From V1-33 sp964523105 (GTDB taxonomy: Bacteria; Verrucomicrobiota; Verrucomicrobiia; Verrucomicrobiales; V1-33): 64,000 bases of DNA. The notes beneath the pieces are model-generated. The model searched no databases and was not told where the DNA came from. It saw nothing but the letters and a program-made list of their open reading frames with translations. Position numbers and translations under genes: made by a program. Positions 43,011 through 51,024 of the stretch are shown piece after piece (position 1 is the first letter of the stretch; each line of letters begins with the position of its first letter). The DNA lies in contig CAZFZN010000002.1 in NCBI GenBank assembly GCA_964523105.1, forward strand, positions 248,001 through 312,000, written 5' to 3'.

Positions 43011-44429
43011 ATGCACTTCCGCACTGCAGTTTTCCTCCTCCTGTCGTCAATTGTCTGCGCCAATGAAGCGACCGGCTGGCCTGGCCTGAAAATTCACGCA
43101 GCGCCCCGGCCGCTGCCGCCAGGTGCGGTGACGGAGGACTGGCCGCGGTTTCTCGGGGCCTCCGATGCGCCGGTTTCCCGGGAAACCGGTGTGGTTAGGG
43201 AGTTCTCCGAAGCGGGTCCGCCCAAAGTGTGGGAGTGCGAAAAGGGCGAAGGTTATGCCAGTCCCGCCATCGCCGGCGGAAAGCTGGTGCTCTTCCACCG
43301 CGCCGGCGGCAGGGAGCGGGTGGAATGCCTCGACGCCCTGACCGGCAAACGCTTCTGGTCGCATGATTACGAAGTCGAATACCGCGATGACTTCGGCTAC
43401 AATGCCGGCCCGCGCGCCGGTCCGGTCATCAGCGGCGGCAAAGTGGTGACTTTCGGCGTCACGAGCTGGCTGAAGTGCTTCGACCTCGCCACGGGCTCGG
43501 TGGTCTGGCAGCACGATTGCCAGGAGGAGTTCGGGGTCATGAAGTACTTTTTCGGCTCCGGCGCCAGTCCGCTGATTCATGACGGAAAAGTCATCGCGCA
43601 CCTCGGAGGCTCGGACGACCGCTGCGTATGCGCCTTCTCCCTGACAGACGGCAAACTGCTGTGGACCACGAAACACGCCTGGGGACAGAGCTATGCCTCT
43701 CCAATCCTGGCAAAGGTGAATGACAAGGACCGGGTGCTGGTCTTCGCCGGTGGAAAAAGCGAACCCAGCACCGGCGGCCTGCTCAGCATCGATCCCGCCG
43801 GCGGAACGCTGGAAAGTGAATTCTTCTGGCGTGCCCGGCGCTATCCCAGCGTCAACGCCCAGACGCCTGTGCTGTGCGGCGACGGGCGCATTTTCATTTC
43901 CCAGGCTTACGTGGATCGCGAAAGCCCCTGCAACGGCGGGGTCATGCTCAAAGCGGACCCGCAGGGCAAACTTGAAGCCGCATGGAAGAACCCCGGCCTC
44001 GGCTGCCACTGGAATACGCCGGTCTTCCACAACGGTTATCTCTACGCCTTCAGCGGAGAGAAGGACCGGCAGTGCGAACTGGTGTGTCACGACGCGATGA
44101 CCGGTGAGCGAAAGTGGGCGGAGAAACTCACCTGGCCGCTCGAAACCGGCGGGCAGAATATTCCCATGGGTCTCTACCGCGGCAGTTTGCTCAGGGTCGG
44201 TGACCGTTTTCTCGCCCTCGGCGAATGGGGCACGCTGTGCTGGCTCGACCTCACACCCCGGGGCGCGACCATGCTTTCAAAGTTCCAGCCGTTCGTCGCC
44301 CTCGAGTCATGGACGCTGCCGGCCCTCAGTCACGGACTGCTTTACGTTTGCCGGAATCAGGAGGATCGATTGAACGGTGCGCCCCCGGCGCTCATCTGTT
44401 ATGATCTCCGGGCCTCCTCCTCCCCCTGA
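43011..44429 (+). CDS. Exported PQQ-like beta-propeller protein, 472 aa
   Basis: A short signal peptide (about 1-17) is followed by WPRFLGASDAPVSRETG, the usual opening of PQQ-binding-like propeller proteins of Planctomycetes and Verrucomicrobia, and by repeated blades of the form YASPAIAGGKLVLFHR...CLDALTGKRFWSHDY and KCFDLATGSVVWQHD. It resembles BamB/PQQ-dehydrogenase propellers, but no PQQ-enzyme catalytic residues are obvious, so I take it as a structural propeller. It starts 2 bp after the lysyl-oxidase-like gene. Confidence 0.88.
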   Translation: MHFRTAVFLLLSSIVCANEATGWPGLKIHAAPRPLPPGAVTEDWPRFLGASDAPVSRETGVVREFSEAGPPKVWECEKGEGYASPAIAGGKLVLFHRAGGRERVECLDALTGKRFWSHDYEVEYRDDFGYNAGPRAGPVISGGKVVTFGVTSWLKCFDLATGSVVWQHDCQEEFGVMKYFFGSGASPLIHDGKVIAHLGGSDDRCVCAFSLTDGKLLWTTKHAWGQSYASPILAKVNDKDRVLVFAGGKSEPSTGGLLSIDPAGGTLESEFFWRARRYPSVNAQTPVLCGDGRIFISQAYVDRESPCNGGVMLKADPQGKLEAAWKNPGLGCHWNTPVFHNGYLYAFSGEKDRQCELVCHDAMTGERKWAEKLTWPLETGGQNIPMGLYRGSLLRVGDRFLALGEWGTLCWLDLTPRGATMLSKFQPFVALESWTLPALSHGLLYVCRNQEDRLNGAPPALICYDLRASSSP

Positions 44430-44435
44430 CCCGCC

Positions 44436-45146
44436 ATGATTCGTCCCGCTGTCCTCAGACTCACCGGCTGCGCCGCGGCGTGTCTGGTGACGACCGGCTG
44501 CGAACCGCAGGACAGCGCCAGCGGGCCGCCCCGGCCATTCCACGCCCCGATTCCGCCACCCCGGCGCACGCTTCATCCCGATCCCGCCAACGCGCAGTGG
44601 CTCGCGGCATGGCGAGACCTGCGCACACGTCTCGCGCCGCTGGAGGAAAGACTGGCCGAACTGCAGCAGATCCACTCCGACAACAACTTCGACGGTTACC
44701 TGGACCTTGATCCGGAGACCCTGAGCACTGCGCAGCTGTGCAGCCTCTTCCACTTTCTCCAGCGCGGCTACTTCACCGTCGAGCGTCGGGTGCTCGTGCA
44801 TCTGCTGGAAAGAAGACTGGACCGCGCCGCGGAGCCCCTGGCCATCCCCGGGGACGGCAAAACCGCGCTCAAGGACTACTTCGCCGCCGCCATGCAACGG
44901 GATGAAATCCGCATGGTGGACCTTGAGACCGCGATTGAATTCTACGAACAGACCGGTGAGGCCAATTTTCAGATCCCGGGGGAATTGACGGAGGAGGAGC
45001 AGGCGGAACTTCGAGGCGCCGTCGGGGAGTTGCTGGTGGAGGCCCGGACTTCGATCCGCGAACTCGATGCCAGGATCACGACCCTCAAGGAGCAAATCTG
45101 GGGGCCGGCCCGGACGGGACAGAATCCGGAATCGGACAATCCGTAG
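44436..45146 (+). CDS. Putative lipoprotein with helical domain, 236 aa
   Basis: The N-terminus MIRPAVLRLTGCAAACLVTTGC reads as a lipoprotein signal (Cys22 as acceptor; the lipobox is imperfect). A Pro-rich linker (residues 29-48) leads to an alpha-helical domain with Leu/Glu-rich, coiled-coil-forming sequence (about 60-85 and 185-225). I do not recognise the family. It is the last gene of the run that begins with the lysyl-oxidase-like gene. Confidence 0.72.
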   Translation: MIRPAVLRLTGCAAACLVTTGCEPQDSASGPPRPFHAPIPPPRRTLHPDPANAQWLAAWRDLRTRLAPLEERLAELQQIHSDNNFDGYLDLDPETLSTAQLCSLFHFLQRGYFTVERRVLVHLLERRLDRAAEPLAIPGDGKTALKDYFAAAMQRDEIRMVDLETAIEFYEQTGEANFQIPGELTEEEQAELRGAVGELLVEARTSIRELDARITTLKEQIWGPARTGQNPESDNP

Positions 45147-45205
45147 GCAAGCCTCCGGCGAAGCGGGCGGAAAGACTGCAATCCTCCGGACCGACCGCGC
45201 TCCAT

Positions 45206-45255
45206 GTGACATTTCCGTCACCGTGATTCCCGCTGGCACATGTCATTTCCGTCAC
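45206..45255 (+). promoter_or_regulatory. Repeated element upstream of the phosphate-uptake operon
   Basis: CATTTCCGTCAC occurs at 45210-45221 and 45244-45255, with starts 34 bp apart. The first copy sits in a partial dyad (GTGAC-N6-GTCAC) and the second has outer ATGT/ACAT ends; the second ends 27 bp before the DUF47 start. It is probably a regulator site; the spacing does not match the E. coli Pho box (11-bp periodicity), so PhoB is not implied. Confidence 0.5.
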
Positions 45256-45282
45256 ATAAAGCCCGGATCCACTGCAACTCGC

Positions 45283-45918
45283 ATGATCTCCCTCCAGAAA
45301 ATCTTCGGCAAAGACGACCGGTTCTTTACCCTTCTCGAAGCCTCAGCCAGCGAGGGCCGGGCCAGTATCCAGGCGCTCAACCGCGTGCTCTCCTCGCCTG
45401 CTCAGACGCCCAGTCTCGAGGCCTTCCACCAGGCCAAGGAATCAGACAAACGGATCACCGACCGGATCAACGAGGCCCTCGTGTCCAGTTTCGTCACCCA
45501 GTTGGAGAAGGAGGATATTGAGATTCTCAGTCACGCGCTCTACCGCATTCCCAAGACAGTCGAGAAATTCGCTGAGCGCTTCCTCATCAGCGGCCCGGAT
45601 GTGCGCTCCGCAGACTTCACCCGGCACATCGCCCTGCTCGATGCGGCGACCAATCAGGTCGTTGCGCTGGTCGGCATGCTGCGCACACTGGGCGCGGGGA
45701 AAATCCAGCAGGCCAAAGAGCTGAACGGCAAGCTCCAGCAGATCGAAGGTGATGCGGACAAGCTCCAGCTCGAAATGCTGCGAGACCTCTACAGCGGGCG
45801 GCACGATCCCATCAAGGTGCTCGCCCTGCGCGACCTCTTCGACCTCCTGGAGACGGTGGTGGACCGGTGCCGCGACGCCGGGAACATCGTGACTCACATC
45901 GTCTTCAAAAACTCCTGA
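45283..45918 (+). CDS. DUF47/PhoU-like phosphate-transport accessory protein, copy 1
   Basis: A 211-aa all-helical protein of the DUF47 (PhoU-like) family, which accompanies PiT transporters. It starts MISLQKIFGKDDRFFTLLEASASEG and contains the family core LYRIPKTVEKFAERF and FDLLETVVDRCRDAGNIV. I use the ATG at 45283; upstream in-frame codons are Arg-rich and non-conserved. First gene of a three-gene operon with a second DUF47 gene (11 bp gap) and the transporter (15 bp gap). Confidence 0.93.
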   Translation: MISLQKIFGKDDRFFTLLEASASEGRASIQALNRVLSSPAQTPSLEAFHQAKESDKRITDRINEALVSSFVTQLEKEDIEILSHALYRIPKTVEKFAERFLISGPDVRSADFTRHIALLDAATNQVVALVGMLRTLGAGKIQQAKELNGKLQQIEGDADKLQLEMLRDLYSGRHDPIKVLALRDLFDLLETVVDRCRDAGNIVTHIVFKNS

Positions 45919-45929
45919 CACGAGCGCCC

Positions 45930-46559
45930 ATGTTTTCCGTCCAGCGTGCCCTCGGCCGACCCGGGGCGTTCTTCGGCCTCCTTGAGGAAAGCGCCGCCCT
46001 CGGGGCTGAATCCGTCGCCGCTCTCCGCGAAACCCTCACTCAGCGCGGCCAAAAGCCCTCACTCGACGCCTTCGCCGGCGCCCGGCGCAAGGACAAGGAG
46101 ATCATCGCCCGCCTCGACAATATGCTCACGCGCGTCTTCGTCACTCCCATCGAGCGCGAAGACCTCCACGCCGTCGCCAGCCAGCTCTACCGGCTGCCCA
46201 AGACCGTCGAGAAGTTCGCCGAGCGCTACGAAATCGTCTGGGACAAAATCGACGGTTACGATTTCAGCCTCCCCGCTCACATGCTGGAGAGCGCCGCGCG
46301 CATCCTCGTCGAAATGGTCCAGGGCCTCGGCAAAAACAGCGCCATCGCCGAAATCAAAGCCCTCGATGCCCGCCTCGGCCAGATCGAGGCCGACGCCGGC
46401 CGCGTCATTCTCGACTCCCTGCGCCGCCTCTATGAACCCGGCGGCGACCCCCTTCGCGAAATCATCGCCCAGGACCTCTATCACATCCTCGGCGACTGCC
46501 TCGACGTCAGCCGCAGCATCGGGCGCACTCTCGCTCTCGTCATCCTCAAGAACAGCTAG
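45930..46559 (+). CDS. DUF47/PhoU-like phosphate-transport accessory protein, copy 2
   Basis: A 209-aa paralogue of the preceding protein (shared LLE-x-S-A, (I/L)PKTVEKFAER and a terminal DCLDVSRSIGRTLA-V-I-L-K-N-S block versus HIVFKNS). It begins MFSVQRALGRPGAFFGLLEE. Most PiT operons have a single DUF47 gene; two diverged copies, each about the same length, would allow a hetero-oligomeric accessory complex. The upstream in-frame extension overlaps copy 1 and is rejected. Confidence 0.92.
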   Translation: MFSVQRALGRPGAFFGLLEESAALGAESVAALRETLTQRGQKPSLDAFAGARRKDKEIIARLDNMLTRVFVTPIEREDLHAVASQLYRLPKTVEKFAERYEIVWDKIDGYDFSLPAHMLESAARILVEMVQGLGKNSAIAEIKALDARLGQIEADAGRVILDSLRRLYEPGGDPLREIIAQDLYHILGDCLDVSRSIGRTLALVILKNS

Positions 46560-46574
46560 TCCCGCCGCCGCCGT

Positions 46575-48011
46575 ATGGAACTCACCCTCGTCCTGATCGT
46601 CATCTTCGTCGCCCTCGTCTTCACCTACACCAACGGCTTTCACGACACCGCCAACTCCATCGCCACCGTCGTCGGCACCAAGGTCCTCACCCCGCGCCAG
46701 GCGATTCTCCTCGCCGCCGTCACCAACCTGATCGGCGCATTCTTCGGCATCGCCGTCGCCAAGACCATCTCCAGCGGCATAGTGGACCAGAGCTTCATGA
46801 GCGCCGGCGCGCAGCAGATGGTCCTGATCTGCACACTGATCTCCGCCATCTTCTGGAACCTCCTCACCTGGTGGTTCGGCATGCCTTCCAGCAGCACTCA
46901 CGCCCTGGTCGGCAGCCTTGTCGGCGCCACCTTCTGCGCCGCACTGCTCACGCAGCAAGTCCAACCGGACAAACTGGGCGACAAGACCCCGTGGGCCGCC
47001 TCCGTCAAATGGGAGGAGATCAAGGACAAGAAGTCACACCATCTTGTCGAGGCGGCACCGGAGGAAATCGCCGCCCTCGGAGGAACCACCGACCTTGCGC
47101 CCGACGGCTCCCCGGTCGAAGCCGTCCGCAACGGCACCCACAAGATCACTGTGGGCGGCCGGGATGTCTTCCTCGAAGTCTTCGAGGGCCGTGTGCAGAA
47201 AGTCGAAACCACCGTCGAACCCGGCGGCGACAAAGGCGGCATCCTTTGGAAAGTCATCGTCCCCATGATCGTTTCCCCGCTCACGGGATTCGTCTGCGGC
47301 TTCATCGTCATGGCACTGCTCTATCTGGGGCTCCGTTCGGTTCGACCCGCCACGGTGAACAACGTCTTCGGCAAAGCCCAGCTCGCCAGCAGTGCCTACA
47401 TGGGTTTCAGCCACGGCATGGCCGACGCCACCAAAACCATGGGCATCATCGCCATTGCGCTCGCCGGGGCCAGCAAAGGCGGCGTTTTCGATCAACTTCC
47501 CGGCTGGCTGGGCTGGCTCAGGACCAGTGCCGGCACCGATCCCTTCAACCTCGCCATCGGCGCCAAATTTGTCAGTATCCTCCCCGACTGGCTTCAATTC
47601 GGCTATATGCCGGACGCCGTGGTGGACAATAAGGCCCAGGGCATCCCCGCGTGGGTTGTCGTCACCTGCGCCCTGACCATGGCCGCCGGCACCGCGGCCG
47701 GAGGATGGAAAATCATCAAGACCATGGGCCACAAAATGGTCAAGCTCCAGCCCGTCCACGGCTTCGCGGCGGAGACCACCGCCGCCACCGTCCTCGCCGT
47801 CACCGGCACCCTCGGCATGCCCGTGTCCACCACTCACGCCATCACCACCAGCATCATGGGTGTCGGCTGCGCCAAACGCTTCAGCGCTCTCAAACTCGGT
47901 GTCGTCGAACGCATACTCTGGGCCTGGATTCTCACCATCCCCGCTACCGCCGGCGTCGCTTATGCCCTGGTGTGGATCTTCGGAAAGCTCGGCTGGATCA
48001 ACTTCGCATAA
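46575..48011 (+). CDS. pit: PiT-family inorganic phosphate transporter
   Basis: A 478-aa low-affinity phosphate permease of the PiT family (Na+ or H+ symport). The two inverted halves carry the signatures NGFHDTANSIATVV (about 15-28) with GMPSSSTHALVGSLVGA, and FSHGMADATKTMGIIA with GMPVSTTHAITTSIMGVG. Between the halves (about 135-230) is a soluble insert of roughly 90 residues (WEEIKDKKSHHL...GGRDVFLEVFEGRVQKVE) that is not part of the transport core; such loops are variable in the family. It ends the operon with the two DUF47 genes, so phosphate uptake is the probable job of all three. Confidence 0.96.
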   Translation: MELTLVLIVIFVALVFTYTNGFHDTANSIATVVGTKVLTPRQAILLAAVTNLIGAFFGIAVAKTISSGIVDQSFMSAGAQQMVLICTLISAIFWNLLTWWFGMPSSSTHALVGSLVGATFCAALLTQQVQPDKLGDKTPWAASVKWEEIKDKKSHHLVEAAPEEIAALGGTTDLAPDGSPVEAVRNGTHKITVGGRDVFLEVFEGRVQKVETTVEPGGDKGGILWKVIVPMIVSPLTGFVCGFIVMALLYLGLRSVRPATVNNVFGKAQLASSAYMGFSHGMADATKTMGIIAIALAGASKGGVFDQLPGWLGWLRTSAGTDPFNLAIGAKFVSILPDWLQFGYMPDAVVDNKAQGIPAWVVVTCALTMAAGTAAGGWKIIKTMGHKMVKLQPVHGFAAETTAATVLAVTGTLGMPVSTTHAITTSIMGVGCAKRFSALKLGVVERILWAWILTIPATAGVAYALVWIFGKLGWINFA

Positions 48012-48076
48012 GTAAGCTCCCGCCAGGCGGGCACCGCACCTGCCGCCGGCAGCGGGAATCGCCCGCGGATGGAAAG

Positions 48077-48104
48077 TTGCCGGGGGACGGAAGCGTTGTA
48101 GGAT
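48077..48104 (+). promoter_or_regulatory. Weak candidate promoter before the zinc-ribbon gene
   Basis: TTGCCG, 16 bp, then TAGGAT (each 4 of 6 to the sigma-70 consensus), ending 12 bp before the ATG at 48117. Only position and pattern support it. Confidence 0.3.
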
Positions 48105-48116
48105 GCGCCCGCAGCC

Positions 48117-48377
48117 ATGCCCGCCCCCTTTACCTGCCCCTCCTGCCAGCGAATCGTCTATAACCGGCGATTGGCGGCGTGTGAGTTTTGCGGGAAGGAA
48201 CTGCCGGAAGGCATCCGCCTGACGCCCGCGGAAATCGCAGCCCGCGACAAAAGACACGACGAATGGCGTTTGGACATGAACCTCCAGCGTGCAGAGGACG
48301 GGACTCTCCCGTCCGCCCATGCTGCAAGTGCCATTACACGGGCCGCGATTGTCGCGGCGATTGTGGGTTCCGGCTAA
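48117..48377 (+). CDS. Small zinc-ribbon protein, 86 aa
   Basis: Two CxxC knuckles are visible, C7-P-S-C10 and C22-E-F-C25, in the sequence TCPSCQRIVYNRRLAACEFC, typical of a rubredoxin-like zinc ribbon. The rest is a charged helix (TPAEIAARDKRHDEW) and an Ala-rich, apolar C-terminus (ASAITRAAIVAAIVGSG) that might be a single membrane helix. It is 23 bp ahead of the next gene on the same strand. Function unknown. Confidence 0.7.
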   Translation: MPAPFTCPSCQRIVYNRRLAACEFCGKELPEGIRLTPAEIAARDKRHDEWRLDMNLQRAEDGTLPSAHAASAITRAAIVAAIVGSG

Positions 48378-48400
48378 CTTTCCTTATTTCTGTTCTGATC

Positions 48401-50848
48401 ATGATCTTCACACGTTCCATCCTTCATCCTTTAGCCTTCATCATTTCCGCCGCCCCCGCGCTGGCGGCATATCCGGAGTTCAACTCCATCCAGCCTCGCG
48501 GCGGTCAGCGCGGCACGGACATCGAGGTGACGTTTTCCGGCAACCGGCTGGCGGATGCGGAGGAGATCGTTTCCTACAACCCGGCTCAGATCAAAGCGAC
48601 GGAGTTCAAAGTGGAGAATCCCAACACGCTGAAGGTGAAACTGCACATCGAGCCAGGCTGTCCGCTGGGCGAGCAGTTGTTCCGTGTGCGGACGAAGTCG
48701 GGCATCAGTTATGCGCGGAACTTCTTCGTCGGGCAGTTCGCGACGGTGGACGAGAAGGAGCCGAATACACTGCTGGAGGAGGCGCAGCCCATCACGACCG
48801 GCGTGACGGTGGCCGGCACGGCGCGCAATGAAGAGACAGACTATTACAAAATCGAGGCGAAAAAGGGCGAGCGCCTCAGTGTCGAGGTGGAGGGCATCCG
48901 GCTCTGCACCAATTTCTGGGATCCCTATGTCGCCATCATGGACAGCAAGAAGTTTGAACTGGCCACGTCCGACGACACGCCCCTCGGCGTGCAGGATCCG
49001 CATGCCAGCGTGATCATTCCCGAGGACGGTACCTATTATATAGAGGTGCGCGACTCATCCTATGCCGGCAATGACGGCGCGCAGTACCGCGCCCACATCG
49101 GCGCTTTTCCCCGTCCCACCGTAGCCTATCCGCCAGGAGGAAAGGCGGGCACGGAAGTGGAGGTGACCTATCTCGGCGACGTCGGCGGCGAGATTAAAGA
49201 GAAAGTGACCGTGCCTAACACGCCCGGCGAAGTGCTGCCTCTGTTCGCGCAGGCGAACAGCCTGAGTGCCCCTTCGGCGAATCCGTTTCGCATCACAAAT
49301 CTGGACAACACGCTGGAGGCGGAGCCGAACAACAATCACGCGGAAGCGAAGGCGAACGCCTCGCCCCCTGCCCTTCCGATGGCGTTCAACGGCATCATTG
49401 AGAAGCCGGAGGATGAGGACTGGTTCAAATTCACGGCAAAGAAAGGCGAGCGCTACGACCTCATTGTGCATGCCCGCGGCATTCGTTCGCCGCTCGATCC
49501 CGTGCTGGAACTCCTGAATAAAGACGGCGGCGGCATCAACGGCAACGACGACAACGGTGCAAACCCTGACAGCAAGATCGGCGGCTGGCAGGTTCCGGAG
49601 GACGGTGAATACTACATCCGGGTGCGGGATCACCTGAAGCGCGGCGGCTCCGACTTTGTCTATCGCGTGGAAATCGCCGTTCCCGAAACCGGACTGAATA
49701 CCTACATTTCCCGCTACGACCGCAACGACAGTCAGCAGTGGGTCCAGTCCGCCATCCCGCGCGGCAACCGTCACGCCATTCAGGTGCACGTGGACCGCAT
49801 CGGTGTGGGCGGCGATGTGGGATTCGACTGCACGAATCTCCCCGCCGGCGTGAAAATGGAGACCGAAGTCATCCCCGGTGCGACAGCGGAGCATATCATG
49901 ATTTTTTTCGCCGCGCCGGATGCCCCGCTGGCCGCTGCGCTGCTCAACATGACGCCGAAGCTGACCGATCCGAAAGCCTCCCCGGTACCGGGCCGGTGGA
50001 TGAACAACATCGAATTCATCCAGGGTGAGCCGAATAATACGCCTTACGTGGTCTCGCGCCGGAAAGTGTATCCCGTAGCCGTCGTGGAGGAGATTCCCTA
50101 CAGCATCGAACTCGTGCCGCCGCCGGTGCCGGTGGTGCAGAGCGGGACCATGAATCTAAAAGTGAAGGCGACGAGGAAAGAGGGCTTCAAGGCGCCTATC
50201 ACCGTGCGCATGCTGTGGAATCCGCCAGGCATCAGCGCACCGGGCACCATCGCCATCCCGGAAGGTCAAAGCGAGGCCGACTATCAAATCACCTGCAACG
50301 GTGACGCCCCGCCGAACACCTGGAAGATTGCGGTGCGCGGAGAATCGGACGCCGGCCAGGGGCCCATCTACTGCTCCAGCGCGCTGACGCCGGTCACCGT
50401 GGCACCGCCGTATTTTACCATGAAGATGGAAATGGCCTCCGCCGAACAGGGCAAGCCGACGGAAATCTTCTGCAAACTGGAGGTGAAGAAACCCTGGCAG
50501 GGCAAGGCGAAGGTCAATGTGTTCGGGCTGCCGGCCAAGACGAGCACGACCGAACTGGAAATCAGTGCGGAGGACAAGGAACTGCGCTTCCCCGTCACCA
50601 CCGCGCCGGACAGCCCGGTGGGCAAACACCAGAACCTGTTCTGCCAGGCAATCATCATGGAAAACGGGGCTCCCATTCCCCACACCGTCGGACAGGGCGG
50701 CGTAATCCGCATCGATCCGCCGCCGCCGGCCCCGCCGCCCGCGGTCGCGAAGACCGATGCGCCGCCCCCGCCCAAACAGGACGCCCCTCCGGCTCCGAAA
50801 CCGCTCAGCCGTCTCGAACAGCTCCGGCAACAGGCGTCCGGCAAGTAG
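48401..50848 (+). CDS. Exported pre-peptidase-domain protein, 815 aa
   Basis: The ATG at 48401 starts a signal peptide (MIFTRSILHPLAFIISAAPALA). The mature protein begins with an IPT/TIG-like domain (PRGGQRGTDIEVTFSGNRL, about 30-110), then a pre-peptidase C-terminal domain (E-P-N-T-x-x-E-A-Q...DYYKIEAKKGERLSVEV), a second TIG-like domain, a second pre-peptidase domain (EPNNNHAEAKAN...DWFKFTAKKGERYDLIV), and Ig-like/beta-sandwich sequence to about 770, ending in a Pro-rich tail (PPPPAPPPAVAK). This domain set is typical of planctomycete/verrucomicrobial secreted proteins found beside DUF1549/DUF1501 genes. No catalytic domain is present, so it is probably a binding or scaffold protein. Confidence 0.85.
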   Translation: MIFTRSILHPLAFIISAAPALAAYPEFNSIQPRGGQRGTDIEVTFSGNRLADAEEIVSYNPAQIKATEFKVENPNTLKVKLHIEPGCPLGEQLFRVRTKSGISYARNFFVGQFATVDEKEPNTLLEEAQPITTGVTVAGTARNEETDYYKIEAKKGERLSVEVEGIRLCTNFWDPYVAIMDSKKFELATSDDTPLGVQDPHASVIIPEDGTYYIEVRDSSYAGNDGAQYRAHIGAFPRPTVAYPPGGKAGTEVEVTYLGDVGGEIKEKVTVPNTPGEVLPLFAQANSLSAPSANPFRITNLDNTLEAEPNNNHAEAKANASPPALPMAFNGIIEKPEDEDWFKFTAKKGERYDLIVHARGIRSPLDPVLELLNKDGGGINGNDDNGANPDSKIGGWQVPEDGEYYIRVRDHLKRGGSDFVYRVEIAVPETGLNTYISRYDRNDSQQWVQSAIPRGNRHAIQVHVDRIGVGGDVGFDCTNLPAGVKMETEVIPGATAEHIMIFFAAPDAPLAAALLNMTPKLTDPKASPVPGRWMNNIEFIQGEPNNTPYVVSRRKVYPVAVVEEIPYSIELVPPPVPVVQSGTMNLKVKATRKEGFKAPITVRMLWNPPGISAPGTIAIPEGQSEADYQITCNGDAPPNTWKIAVRGESDAGQGPIYCSSALTPVTVAPPYFTMKMEMASAEQGKPTEIFCKLEVKKPWQGKAKVNVFGLPAKTSTTELEISAEDKELRFPVTTAPDSPVGKHQNLFCQAIIMENGAPIPHTVGQGGVIRIDPPPPAPPPAVAKTDAPPPPKQDAPPAPKPLSRLEQLRQQASGK

Positions 50849-50920
50849 GCGGCCTTCCGTCCCAAACTCCGGCCCCGCGGCAATCGAATAACACCCCGGC
50901 GGTCTTCGCATCAGGAAGTC

Positions 50921-50945
50921 CGTTGCGTTGGCATCCAACGCGACG
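50921..50945 (+). other. Strong intergenic hairpin
   Basis: CGTTGCGTTGG-CAT-CCAACGCGACG forms an 11-bp stem (one G-T pair) with a 3-nt loop, 72 bp after the pre-peptidase gene. No T-run follows on either side, so it may be a non-canonical terminator or an mRNA end-stabilising structure. Confidence 0.6.
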
Positions 50946-50966
50946 CGGAAAATCCGGACGTGAGCG

Positions 50967-50992
50967 TTGACTCTCCGGATGAGCAGAGTCAA
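50967..50992. promoter_or_regulatory. Inverted repeat in front of the ClpP-like protease gene
   Basis: TTGACTC-N12-GAGTCAA (perfect 7-bp arms) 32 bp upstream of the protease ATG, followed by an AT-rich stretch (AAATTATTGAAATTATAAA) that stands out in this GC-rich DNA. It could be an operator overlapping a promoter whose -35 is TTGACT. Confidence 0.5.
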
Positions 50993-51024
50993 ATTATTGA
51001 AATTATAAACCCGTCTTAGATACC

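Noticed and set aside
40354..43050. 898-codon antisense frame over the lysyl-oxidase-like gene
   Set aside because: Low-complexity Gly/Val/Arg composition and no motif, while the sense frame has clear domains.
45241..45258. TGTCATTTCCGTCACAT as a Pho box
   Set aside because: The two GTCA cores are 9 bp apart rather than 11, so it does not fit the PhoB consensus; kept only as an unassigned repeated element.
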